Origin: CAWAXW01 sp963786155
GTDB lineage: Bacteria; Actinomycetota; CADDZG01; WHSQ01
Assembly (NCBI GenBank): GCA_963786155.1
Contig: CAWAXW010000006.1
Coordinates: 2,232,001 to 2,296,000 of the forward strand
Length of the DNA stretch: 64,000 bases
Direction of reading: 5' to 3'
A program made the translations under genes and the position numbers. Shown one piece after another: positions 1 to 9,855 of this stretch; position 1 is the stretch's first letter; the number at the start of each line of letters is the position of its first letter. Below the pieces are notes generated by a model. It did no database searches. It had not been told where the DNA came from and saw nothing but the letters and a program-made list of their open reading frames with translations.

Positions 1-49
1 CATCACTCCTGAGCAATCGCTTGAACGGTCGCGGCTACGCTAGCAGGCG

Positions 50-1117
50 ATGGTGAAAGACGTCGGCCTCATCGCGATCCCCTCTCGGCCGGCGGCCGAT
101 TTTGCTGCGGCGGTCGAAGAGGCTTGGGCCCGCGGGGAAGCCGTCCTGCCGGTCGACCCGGACCTTCCAGATGGCGAGATCGAGCGGCTTCTGGATGAGA
201 TGAAGCCGGAGGCGGCGATCGCATCTGGAGTAGCGCTCGTCGTACCGACCTCCGGCACCACGGGCACTCCCAAGGGCGTAGAGCTCACCCACGATGCCCT
301 CGAAGCCGCGGCGCGGGCAACCGCAGCTTGCATCGGATCCGACCCTAACGACCGCTGGTTGTGCTGCCTGCCCTTGAACCACATCGCGGGGCTTGCCATT
401 CTGGTTCGCTCGCGCTTGTCGGGCATCGCGCCGCTCATCCACGATCGCTTCGACGTCGCTGCCATCGAGCGTGAGACCTCCGCGACCCTGGTGTCGTTGG
501 TCCCCACGATGTTGGTGAGGCTCCTCGACGCCGGTGTGGACCTGAGCCGGTTCCGCTGCATCCTTGTGGGCGGCGCGGCGATCGATCCGGGTCTGATCGA
601 GCGAGCTACCAGAGCGGGAGCACGAGTCATAAGGACCTACGGCATGACCGAGACCTGTGGCGGGGTCGTGTACGACGGTGTTGCTCTCGATGGTGTCGAG
701 CTCGACTTCTCCCCCCTGGGAAGGGTCACGATCAAGGGCCCGATGCTGATGAACGGCTACCGCAACCGCCCCGAGCTGACTCACGATGTGCTGCGAGAGG
801 GCTGGTTGCACACCGCGGATGTCGGTGAGCTCGACCAAGAAGGTCGCTTGAGGGTCCTCGGGCGCACGGACGGCATGATCATCACTGGGGGAAAGAAGGT
901 CTCGCCCCGCGAGGTGGAAACCATCTTGCACCGCCACCCCGGAGTCAAAGACGTGGCCGTGATCGGCGTGCCCGACGACGAGTGGGGGCAACGTGTAGTG
1001 GCGGTCGTCACTCCGGAGGCGCCGGGCTCTCCACCCAGCCTCTCGGAGCTACGCAGTTTCGTGTCGAAGGAGTGCCCTTCTTACAAAGCCCCGACAAAAC
1101 TCGTTCTTAGGTCGTGA
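50..1117 (+). CDS. menE: MenE-like acyl-CoA/o-succinylbenzoate-CoA ligase, C-terminus truncated
   Basis: An ANL-superfamily adenylate-forming enzyme of 355 residues. The AMP-binding P-loop (VPTSGTTGTPKG) lies near residue 66, the A5 motif (RTYGMTETCGG) near 198, and the A7/A8 region (HTADVGELD, GRTDGMIITGGKK) in the C-terminal third. The short N-terminus before the P-loop resembles actinobacterial MenE, which activates o-succinylbenzoate in menaquinone synthesis. The protein stops at SYKAPTKLVLRS, just where the family continues into the PxxxxGKxxR motif carrying the catalytic A10 lysine. No other frame restores it before the convergent neighbour. It could be a damaged MenE or only an adenylation-half enzyme. 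The family is clear; the substrate is inferred. Confidence 0.75.
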   Translation: MVKDVGLIAIPSRPAADFAAAVEEAWARGEAVLPVDPDLPDGEIERLLDEMKPEAAIASGVALVVPTSGTTGTPKGVELTHDALEAAARATAACIGSDPNDRWLCCLPLNHIAGLAILVRSRLSGIAPLIHDRFDVAAIERETSATLVSLVPTMLVRLLDAGVDLSRFRCILVGGAAIDPGLIERATRAGARVIRTYGMTETCGGVVYDGVALDGVELDFSPLGRVTIKGPMLMNGYRNRPELTHDVLREGWLHTADVGELDQEGRLRVLGRTDGMIITGGKKVSPREVETILHRHPGVKDVAVIGVPDDEWGQRVVAVVTPEAPGSPPSLSELRSFVSKECPSYKAPTKLVLRS

Positions 1118-1121
1118 CTCC

Positions 1122-4100
1122 TCAGTATTCGATGTCCCACCGCTCGTCGCCTTCGTAGCGGCAGCGGATACCCGTGACCACATGGCTGTCGAGGTGGGCC
1201 GCGAGCGCCGGGGACGCGTGCTCGACGCGGCGGATCGCGTCCCGGATACGAGCCGAAACGGCCTTACGGGCTCGTTCGGTTGGGTGATTAGCGAAGGTGC
1301 GGTCCCTTCCCCCAACCCCCGTAGCTGTTTGCAGTTCGGCCGACAAGGCCTCGAGCTCACTATCGATCCCCTCGAGGCGGTGAACGTCACCCGCACTCTC
1401 GGCGTCGAGGCGTTCTTCGGAGAGTTCTTGCAAGCGCCGCCTATAGGCGCCGGCGGCTGTTCGGTCGACGACGCCTTCCGAAGAAGAAGCAGGGACCAGA
1501 GATCCCATCAGATCGAGGACGTGGATCTCTCGCCCGGGTCGTTCCAGCAGCCGCGCGATATCCAGCATGCCTTTGGAACCAACGATCGACGCCGTCCGGC
1601 CCTCGAATCGAACCTCCCAGATGGGCCCAAGGCGTCGCATCCACGCGGTTGGCTCCGAAGCAGTGTCGAGTGAAGCGAGCAACTCCCGGACTTCGGCCAG
1701 ATCGTGGCGTGCCCCCACCCGCTCATAGACGAGGCTCGCTTCTTCGAGGAGCTCGCGGCGGGCGCCACTTCGCCCAAGGTCATTGCCAATCGACCGGCCG
1801 TGTCGGAATGACAGCCTGCGAACGCCACGAGCGCGCCGTTGACGCCGCACGTGCCGGCCAGCTCGCGTAGCTCCCGGGAAAGTTCCGTACAGAGCTCGCG
1901 ATCGTCAAGAGCGGAAGCAGCGAACGCAAGCTCTCGCACGAACACCGACCAAAGATAGGAACGATCGGCCCTCCAGCTTCCGAGATCGATCAACCGCCGC
2001 TACGTAACGGCTGGCGCTCTCGAGGTCCCCGGCTCGCGCGCTGAAGCCCGCAGCTACGGCATGGGCGTGCACCGGCGCGCCGGTCCAATGGGTGATGCAC
2101 TCTTGTGCGAAAGCAATCAGTTCCTTAGAAGAGCCACGTGCGCGCACGAGCTCCAAGCGCTGCGACATGCGGACATTGCTGCTGTCGGGCTCACGCAGGC
2201 GGTCGCCGAGGCGGGCTGCTTCGTCGATCCCGACATCGGCTTCATCGAGATCCCCGGCGAGAAGAGCGAGACATGCGCGTCGAGTTTCGATCGTGTATCG
2301 GTGGCGAGGCTGATCGAGCTCGGCATAGATCTTTAGACACGCTTCAAGCGGGGGGCGGAAGGCGGCGCTCCCGCTCTCGAGCAGGGCATTGGCCTGAAGT
2401 AAGAGGGCATCGGCTTGGCGCTCTCGGTCTCCTGAACGTTGCGCCAAGCTCTCGAGCTCCCTCGCTATGTCGGCACGTTCAGCGGCCGTGCCGGGTGTCC
2501 AGAGCACGTCATGACGGGCCAGCAGACACGCCGCCAGAACATCCTGGTCACCTGTCTCACGACCGAGGTCGAGGGCGCGTTCGCTCAGAGGTCCGGCTCG
2601 CTCGCGTTGCTCTGGAACAGAGTGCTGCAGCTCGCGCGCGAGTGCGGCGGTGAGGCTCGCTTCGAGCGAGGGGGCCGCGCCCGCCACCCGTTCAAGGGCA
2701 CTCTCGAGCTCCGTGATGAGTTCATCTCGGCGCGCCGCAAAGCGTGAGCCCAGACCTGCCGCGGCGAGCGCGGCCCGCGCTATCCGTTCCAAGTCGCCGG
2801 CCTTGTCCGCTGCCTCGCGCGCCGCGCGGACGAGACCGCGAGCGTCGGAAGCACGCCCCAGACGTGCGAGCACATCGGCTTCGGCCAACAACACGTCCGC
2901 GAGTTGATCGTCGGATAAGGAGGCGCCTGCGTCGGCAACTGCAGCACGGAGTTTGCGCAACTGCAAGGCTGCTTCCGGCAGGGCGAGGGCGGCTCTGTCC
3001 GCTTCCGCCGCACGCAAGGTCGCGACGACCGCTCGATCGAGCCCTCCGCAAGCGATCGCAGCTCGGAAATGGCGCGCGATGTCTGCGATCGCGACATCGT
3101 CGCCTCGATCAGATCTGTCCATGAGCGCGTCGCCGATCGCCAGGTGTAAGGGGGGTCTCAGCTCCGGATCCACTCCGCCGGCGATGGTCTCGCGGAATAG
3201 GTCGTGCACGAATCGTGTCCTTCGGTCGGCCACGACTACGATCGACGATGCGACCGCCTCGGCGAGAGCCGCGTCAATCTCAGAGCGCTCTCTTGCAGTC
3301 GCCCTCACGATGACATCGGGGAAGATCCACAGCCCGGTGAGCGCAGCAACGCGCAGAACGTCCTGCGTTGTCGGCGCAAGGGCCTTGACGCGCCGCTCGA
3401 TCGCATCTCGAACCGCTGTGGGGACGTCGGCCTCGGGAAGCCCTTCTGCCGCGGCGCGCGCCAGCTCGCGGGTAAAGAACGGGTGGCCTCCGGCCCTTCG
3501 AGAGATCATCTCGATCATCTCGTCTGGCAGGGCACGAACCGCCACGACCTCGATCAGTTCCCGCGCCGCCGCGCCATCTAGTCCTGCCAGGTGCACGAAA
3601 GCGGAGCGCGCGATGAGAGCGGCCAGTCGATCTTGCTGCCGAGACCCGGTCTCGTCATCGCGGAACGCGCCTAGGACGCAGATGGGAGCCGGGCGCGGGT
3701 CATCGGCGAGCAGCTCGAGGAGACCGAGAGAGGATTCGTCGGCCCACTGGAGGTCGTCGAGAACCACGACCAACGGCCGTCCGGCGGCAAGTGAGTGCAT
3801 CCAAGCGATGGCTGCATCCATGAGCAAGAGACGTGTGCGATCAGATTCATCAGCATGTTCGGGATCACCGAGCGTTGGGACGAGATTCGCAAGCAGGCCC
3901 GCGTCTGAGCCCGCTGCCGTCCGTGCTCGGTCGATCCCAACCGTGCGAACGAGACCGTTCAGTGCCTGGGTCCACGGCCAGTAGCCCGGTGCGCTGCCAC
4001 CGCTCAGGCACGAGCCCCAGGTCAGATCGACGTCCCGTGCATCTCGCAACGCGCTCCGCAGCAACGCGGTCTTGCCGATGCCGGCCTCGCCGCTGACCAG

Positions 4101-4205
4101 CAATGTCGAGCCGTTTCCAACCCGAGCGGCTTCCAGCGCGCCTCTCACCTGGATGAGCGCGTCTTGTCGTCCGATGAGCTCGTCGCCGCTCTGCCCGATC
4201 ACCAT
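1122..4205 (-). CDS. AAA/TPR ATPase regulator (LAL-like), two frameshifts
   Basis: Large signal-transduction-type ATPase. The N-terminal AAA_16 domain has a Walker A (SGEAGIGKT) and a Walker B-like VVVLDDLQWAD. A long helical TPR-like middle follows, then a C-terminal domain typical of actinobacterial ATPases of this class (VGSKGMLDIARLL, AYRRRLQELSEE, VGGRDRTFANHPTERARKAV). No LuxR-type HTH is visible. The reading passes through three frames: one break near 1985 (AAVDR joins LIDLGSWRADRSYLW) and one near 1765 (AMTLGE joins ARRELLEEASLVYERVGA). The continuous fit to one family suggests indel errors or a very young pseudogene. ATG at 4205 is preferred over the upstream TTG at 4277. It is divergent from the methyltransferase. 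Confidence 0.75.
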
Positions 4206-4324
4206 CACATTCTGCCGCGCCCACGCCTGCGGCGCAGAAGGAATCGCTAGATGCGGTCTTCCGGGATCAAGCCTCAATCTGGCGCATCAGGGGTGACGGG
4301 TTGGCAACAACAAGGAGGCGACAG

Positions 4325-5167
4325 ATGGGTTTCGATCCAGCGCAGTACAAGACGACCACTCGGCAACAGTGGGAAGACGCAGCGGAGGCCTGGTACCAGT
4401 GGGGGCCGACGATCGAGGAGTGGCTGGCCGAGTCCACCGAGAAGATGCTCGATGTGGCCGGGATCGGTCCCGGGACCTCGGTGCTCGACGTAGCTGCCGG
4501 AGCCGGTGGCCAAAGCTTGGCGGCCGCCCGACGGGTGGGGGCGACGGGGCGAGTCGCGGCGACCGACATCTCTCCGAACATCCTCACCTACGCCGCGAAG
4601 CAGGCGGCCGAGGAAGGCCTCACCAACCTCGAGACGATTGAAGCCGACGGCGAGCAGCTCGAGGGGCTGGGCCCCTTCGATGCCGCGATCTCCCGCCTGG
4701 GGTTGATCTACATGCCCGATCAGGCCGGCGCACTGGCGGGCATCCACCAGGCCCTAAAGCCCGGGGGCCGTGTCGCAGCGATCGTCTACTCGACTCCGGA
4801 GCGCAATGGTTTCTTCAGCGTGCCGGTTTCCATCATCCGGCGTCGCGCCGGCCTGGGAACGCCGGCGCCGGGTCTGCCCGGCCCGTTCAGCATGGGTCCC
4901 GGCGTGCTCGAGCAGAAGCTCGCAGATGCCGGCTTCTCCGACGTGGGCGTCGAGGCGATCGACTCACCACTGTTGCTTCCATCCGCATCGGAGTGCCTGC
5001 GCTTCGAGCGCGAGTCCTTCGGAGCCCTGCACCAGATGCTGTCCGGCGTAGACGACTCCGAGCGCGGTGACGTGTGGAACGAGGTCGCCGAAGCGCTGCG
5101 TCAATTCGAGACGGCGGATGGATTCGTCGGACCGTGCGAGCTACTAGTGGGCTGGGGCACCCGCTAG
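4325..5167 (+). CDS. Class I SAM-dependent methyltransferase
   Basis: A 280-residue protein with a Rossmann SAM-binding motif I (VLDVAAGAGGQ, residues 53-63), an acidic motif II region (VAATDISPNIL) and a post-motif (LKPGGRVAAIVYS), as in UbiE/Methyltransf_11 enzymes. The small-molecule acceptor cannot be told. Start ATG 4325 is chosen because a strong AAGGAGG (4312-4318) sits six bases upstream; an in-frame ATG at 4301 lacks this. Divergent from the ATPase regulator at 1122-4205, which may control it. Confidence 0.85.
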   Translation: MGFDPAQYKTTTRQQWEDAAEAWYQWGPTIEEWLAESTEKMLDVAGIGPGTSVLDVAAGAGGQSLAAARRVGATGRVAATDISPNILTYAAKQAAEEGLTNLETIEADGEQLEGLGPFDAAISRLGLIYMPDQAGALAGIHQALKPGGRVAAIVYSTPERNGFFSVPVSIIRRRAGLGTPAPGLPGPFSMGPGVLEQKLADAGFSDVGVEAIDSPLLLPSASECLRFERESFGALHQMLSGVDDSERGDVWNEVAEALRQFETADGFVGPCELLVGWGTR

Positions 5168-5219
5168 AGAGGGCACGGCCGACGCTCCTTGCGTCGAACG
5201 GTTTTGCAGGCTGGTCCTT

Positions 5220-5369
5220 CTACCAGGGAAGGGGGCCGGGGCAAGCTATGGGGACGTATCCGTTGCAGCCGATCAGTTTCTCAGTCAGGTCCTCGGCGGA
5301 TGCGCTACCGGACATCAATGTCATCGATGCGACTACCGTCACGACCAGGGTGATCACCTTGCGCTTCAT
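5220..5369 (-). CDS. Small secreted peptide (49 aa)
   Basis: Short reading frame with a GAGGAGG ribosome site seven bases before ATG 5369. It has a clear Sec signal peptide: basic start MKRK, hydrophobic core, cleavage-like SGSASA|ED. The predicted mature part is only about 24 residues, contains two cysteines and ends CPGPLPW. It lies 25 bases downstream of another small secreted peptide on the same strand, so the two are probably co-transcribed. Both mature parts begin with an L-x-E-K-(L/V) stretch followed by Cys. No known family is recognised. The signal peptide and ribosome site make a real gene likely; the function is unknown. Confidence 0.6.
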   Translation of the reverse strand: MKRKVITLVVTVVASMTLMSGSASAEDLTEKLIGCNGYVPIACPGPLPW

Positions 5370-5394
5370 CTTCGGTCCTCCTCAGGTAGGTGAT

Positions 5395-5571
5395 CTAGGT
5401 CAGGCAGTCGAGGCCGCTCTCTCCACCCTCGTTGATGTAAACCCTGAATAGGCACTCGACTTTTTCGACGAGCCCGGTGTCGGCCACTCCAGGGCCGGCA
5501 AGGGCCGCGGACCCGACGAACGGAACCATCATCAAAGCAAGCGAGAAAGCCGCCAAGATCCTCTTCACCAT
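5395..5571 (-). CDS. Small secreted peptide (58 aa)
   Basis: ATG 5571 is preceded by GAGGAG at good spacing. MVKR plus a hydrophobic stretch and GSAALA|GP form a convincing Sec signal peptide. The mature part, about 32 residues, is acidic with two cysteines (KVECLFRV near its middle and DCLT at the C-terminus). It is followed directly by the 49-aa secreted peptide on the same strand. A longer in-frame ATG at 5613 lacks a ribosome site. No homologue is recognised; an extracellular peptide or small disulfide-bonded protein is the most that can be inferred. Confidence 0.6.
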   Translation of the reverse strand: MVKRILAAFSLALMMVPFVGSAALAGPGVADTGLVEKVECLFRVYINEGGESGLDCLT

Positions 5572-5685
5572 TCCAACTCCTCTATGTATGGGTTGCCCGG
5601 CCCTTGAGTTCACGACCTTTTTCTACAGGTCGGAAGAAAAACCCTGCCTCATTCAGAGAATTCCCGAGCTTGGACTGCTTGTTCC

Positions 5686-6370
5686 TCAGGTCACGATGTC
5701 GAGGTTGAACATCGGGTTGCCGACGCTGCCGTAGAGCCTCAACCACAGCGGCAGGTACATCTCCGCGGCACGTGCGGAGGTGATGTCACCGAGGTCGATC
5801 ACATTCCTCCAACCCAACGAATCCTTCAGGAGGTCGGTGACAACAGCCTTAGCGTCGTCGTCGTTGCCACTTACGAACGCGGCGTGCCTTCCGCCGGCGA
5901 GGCTGCTCGGGTCGACCATCACCGAAGCGGTGACCGTGTTCAGCGTCTTGACGACGCGCGCGCCGGGGAAGTCTCGTTGGATCTGTTCGGCCAGCGAATC
6001 CGTGTTGCATACGAAGAGCGTGGGCGGTCCGCCGCCGGAGAAGGACAAAGGATTCGAGACGTCGATCAGGACCTTGCCATCGAGGTTCTGCTCACCTGCT
6101 GCCCGCAACACTTCGATCGTGACCGAGCCCGATGTCGCGTTCGATCACGATCTCGCCGTGTCCGGCCGTTTCGGAGAACGTTCCGGTCCGAACGCCCTGG
6201 TACTCCGCGTGCCACAGAGGGAAGGGAGGGTTGCCCATCGAATCGCTTTCGGTACGCGCCGAAAGAGCCTCAGGATCGCGCGTGCCGACCAGCACATCAT
6301 GGCCGATCTCATGCAGCTTGCCGGCGAGCGCGCGGCCGACCATCCCGGTTCCGAGGACTCCGATCTTCAT
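5686..6370 (-). CDS. NADPH-dependent F420 reductase-like oxidoreductase, one frameshift
   Basis: Rossmann protein of the F420-dependent NADP reductase / NAD(P)-binding family. N-terminal dinucleotide motif GVLGTGMVG, then GHDVLVGTRDPEA; the second half contains GKVLIDVSNPL, FPGARVVKTLNTV, VSGNDDDAKA and MYLPLWLRLYG, all typical. The expected strand (ATSGSVTIEVLRAAGEQNL) is in a different frame from the N-terminus. One surplus base near 6142 explains the split, leaving about 225 residues when repaired. It probably reduces or oxidises a diffusible substrate with NADPH, or hydride-exchanges with F420; this is inferred from family only. Confidence 0.75.
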
Positions 6371-6409
6371 GTCTCCCCTCTCAGTGGGTCGAGTATGCAG
6401 CGACCATGG

Positions 6410-7899
6410 CTAAGTCCCCTGGCCCATCGATGCTACGAGCCCTTCGTGCAGCGAAGCCAGCGAGACGGTTGTATCCATCTCTGAGTTATGGCCTGCGACG
6501 ACGCAGAACGCGTCGTCGTTGTGCTGCGCAGTTCTTATGCCGACGTTCGGGTACAGGAAGTCGAGGGCCGAGATCTGGTGGGGTTCGGGGACCGCGGCTT
6601 GGGCCCAGTTGAGTATGAGATCCGGAAGGCTCAACGAAAGCGGGTCCTGGTCCTCGACCGTCCGGATCGACTCGCTGCACGACCGGTCGCCCATCGTCGC
6701 ACCGCAACTCGAGGGCTAAGGCCGTGATTTCGTCGCAGAGATCTTCGTATTCATTTACGTCCACGATCCCGTGGCGCTCCCTGCCACGCAGGTTCACGCG
6801 CACGTATCCATGATCGTCGCCCGGCAATGAGAACGCTCGCGTCCGCTCCCAGTCAAAATTTTCGAGAATGGATGTCTCGGCCACCTTCAATCGCGTCTGC
6901 AGTGGCACCCGGTTGTGATACAGGTTCTTGAGAGGCTTGGGCACGCTCGCCTTGAGCCTGCGCATTAGTTCGGCTCGTCTGTTCCTCGAGCTCATCGAGC
7001 GCCACTTCGGCTCTGCGGCAAGACCGTGTGTTCTCAAGAGCGGATAGGTGTGCGCAGGAATGCCTTCCGAGGGATGCATCCCATGCACCGAGAACACGGC
7101 GATGCTTCCTCCATCCGAAACAAGTCTCGCGAGTCGTTCTATCTGCCGGTCGATCTCGCCGAACAGGTCGAAGTACGACCACTCTGACGGCGCTTCGGGC
7201 AGATCTCGGCGCGCATACATGCCGTGCTCGGGCTCGATGGTGTGCCAGAAGTAATGCCCCGAATGGTGCAACTCGGGGAAATTAATGAGCACGAAATCTG
7301 GAATCCGAGGCGCGGATGGCCATCTCGACGAGGTCTCCGCGGCGCGCGGCGCCTTCATGCGACGCCTTCGCCACGCGCTTCAATCCCTCGACATCGGAAA
7401 AATCGTGCACCTCGGGAGGGTCGTTCCCGAATGGGTGAGGATGATCGAGAGCGAGCGAGGCGATCGGGGTCGGGGATGCAGCCATCCTGGCATTCAGCAC
7501 CTCGTGAGCGCCCCATTCGTTGACCTCGAAGCCCTCTTCAACTCCCAGAAGAGGAGCGTAGGGAACGTCCATGATGCCGACACGGATTCCTCGTTCTACT
7601 AGGGGTCTCCAGAAAGGCACGAGGCCTTCTCCCAGGCAACGATTGATCGACATCGTGTTGGGATCCCACCCCCACTGGCTGTAGACGCCGTGACGGAGGG
7701 GCGGCTTGCCGGTGATGAATGTCGGCCACACGCTGGGCCCCGAGATGTGGCAAGTCGACTCAACCTTGTAAGGCGTTCCCTCGCTCGCAAGAGAAGACAG
7801 GAACGGCATCCGACCTTCATCCATTAGTCGGCGCGCTACCGATCCGGGAAGAGAGTCGATCGCGATCGCGAGGAGTTTCACACCTTTAACGGGCTTCAC
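6410..7899 (-). CDS. Alkaline-phosphatase superfamily phosphodiesterase, two frameshifts
   Basis: Type I phosphodiesterase / nucleotide pyrophosphatase family. The N-terminus has the metal-binding Asp (AIAIDSLPG) and the nucleophile region SGPSVWPTFITGKPP. Later come PDFVLINFPELHHSGHYFW and SVHGMHPSEG, supplying the remaining metal ligands, and a C-terminal RTAQHNDDAF. Frames change near 7302 and near 6666. GTG 7899 overlaps the stop of the upstream oxidoreductase (GTGA), indicating translational coupling. The divergent neighbours at 8.9-12.3 kb are glycosyltransferases and a flippase, so a role in surface-glycan or phospho-substituent trimming is plausible but not shown. Confidence 0.75.
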
Positions 7900-8902
7900 T
7901 TGGCTACTACTTCGTCAACTCCAACCCATCGCTGCTCAGCTCCCGAGCGAAGACAGGCTTCCATCACGGCCATCGTCCGGAGGTTGTCCCGCCCACTACA
8001 TTCAGGCTCCTCTCCATCCTCCACCGCGGCGGCGAGTTGATCCAGCAGGATCGCCTCTTCGGTTCGCTCTCTTCGCCCTCTCCTTACGGGTCGTGGCAGG
8101 CGGCCCTTCTTACAGAGCACCAACCACCGATAGAGGCAATGGAGTGTGGCCTCTTCTCCCGAGAACCGTTGGAAGAACTCCTGTCCGCGCTCGAAGTACT
8201 CGTGACCCTTTGATTCGTACGATGCGGAATAGTTCAACGCGGCACCGTTGGCGAATTCCGCCAATAGCTGCAAGGTCGCGCCCGGGGGAAGATCGTCCCG
8301 CAGGGTGCCGCTCGTGACGTTGACTCTAGTGATATCGGTTCCGAGGATGACCATCAGCACGTCCAGGTGATGTACCGCGATCCCCCATAACGCGCTGTTC
8401 GGGATCGATCGCAAGGTGGGCTCTAGGAACTGGGGAGCCCTGTAGTAATGAGCGGTGACGAGTCCGATCCGTCCAAGCGTTCCCTCTTGAACGATCTTGC
8501 GGATCGTTCTGGTTGCACGCATATAGCGGTAGTTCTGAGCAACAAGAAGTGGGATGCCCGCGGTCGCTGCCTCCTCAACAAGATTGACGGCGTCGGGCAA
8601 AGACGTTGTGAACGGCTTCTCGACCAGCACGCCGCGCGTGTGCTCGAGAGCTTGTTGCGTCGGAGCAACGTGCAGATGAGGAGGCGTAGCGATGACGGCT
8701 CCGTCCCAAATCCCACCTTTGTCCGCGGCGTCATCGATCGATTGGAAGACCTGCGCCGGAGGCAACCCCATCCCATCAGTCAGCCGGCGTCGGGCGGCAG
8801 GTCGGGATCCACCGCGCCGGCCAGGCGCCAGCGAGGATGGTCGGCTAGCCGTTTGGCCCATTGCATCCCGCGGATACCGGCCCCGATCAGCAGGGCACGC
8901 AT
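7896..8902 (-). CDS. Gfo/Idh/MocA family NAD(P)-dependent oxidoreductase, one frameshift
   Basis: The N-terminal Rossmann motif starts at ATG 8902 (ALLIGAGIRGMQWAKRLADH), with AAGGAGG upstream. The frame then breaks near 8800, and the remainder continues with AVIATPPHLHVAPTQQAL, the family signature VLVEKPFTTS (catalytic EKP lysine) and a C-terminal substrate domain with AVHHLDVLMVILG. Such enzymes oxidise or reduce sugars and cyclitols. It is coupled by a GTGA overlap to the downstream phosphodiesterase and divergent from a GT2 gene, so a nucleotide-sugar or cyclitol step in glycan assembly is a reasonable inference. Confidence 0.8.
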
Positions 8903-8948
8903 CGTCTCCGCCCTCCTTACGCTGGATGCAAATCGTTAATGTAGATGT

Positions 8949-9855
8949 GTGACCTCCCCAAGCCCTCTCGTGTCCGTTGTCATCCCGGTACACAACGGAG
9001 AGGCTTTCGTCGGCGACGCTATCACCAGCGTCCTCGAACAGAGCTACGACAAGATCGAATGCATCGTCGTCGACGACGGTTCCACCGATCGGACGAACAA
9101 GATCGCAGCGTCGTTCGGTCCCGACGTGTCGCTACTCAGACATCGACACACCGGGCTATCGGCAACGCGCAATCTTGGGATCCGCTCTGCCGCGTGGTAC
9201 CTACTTGGCCTTCTTGGACTCAGACGATGTTTGGCTGAAAGACAAGATCGCACTCCAGGTTGAGCTGCTCCAAAACGATCCCCAACTGGCGGGCTGCTAC
9301 ACAGCGATGGACCTGGTGGACAAGCGACTCAACCGAGTAGGGCATCTCCGCGCTCCTTCCGGCAAAGATGCCTTGCACAACACTCTCTTGTTGGAGCATC
9401 CCTACGTCCCCAGCATTGGCAGCTCGGGCTTGTTCCGCCGCAGCGTGCTCGATTCTGTCGGATTGTTTGACGAGGAGCTTGTCGGCGCGGAGGACTGTGA
9501 CCTCCTGTGTCGCGTCGCACTACACCACCGTGTGGAAGGTATAGCCGAACCTCTTGTTCTGCGACGCTGCCATTCCGGCCAAGCTCATCTGAGTCCGGGA
9601 AACACTCAAGCAGCGATGGGACTCATCTTCGACCGCATGTTCGCTAACGGCCTACCCGAGCACATGCGAACCAAGAGGGGGCGCGCCGAGGCCAACCTCA
9701 AGATTTCGGTTGCAGGGCTCCATTTGAAGCGTAAGGAGTACCGGTTGTTCTTAGGACTTGCCGTGCGGGCGTTGGTGAGCCGCCCCGACCGCGTGCTTGC
9801 AACGACAACTCGGATCGGAAACCTGAGGATGTGGAGAAGGGTGTACGACGATTGA
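8949..9855 (+). CDS. Family 2 glycosyltransferase, one frameshift
   Basis: GT-A fold transferase: VSVVIPVHNGEAFV, VVDDGSTDRTN (nucleotide-sugar Asp), SATRNLGIRSA, then in another frame GTYLAFLDSDDVW carrying the DxD-like metal site. C-terminal part has GSSGLFRRSVLDSVGLFDEEL and GAEDCDLLCRVAL, where the ED pair is the usual catalytic base. One surplus base near 9191 separates the frames; repaired length is about 301 residues. GTG 8949 is the start. It is followed at once by a GT4 gene and a flippase, so it likely adds a sugar to a lipid-linked glycan on the cytoplasmic face. Confidence 0.82.

Noticed and set aside
2953..3984. Plus-strand frame of 343 codons
   Set aside because: Opposite-strand shadow of the AAA regulator: Ser/Arg/Ala-rich, no motifs.
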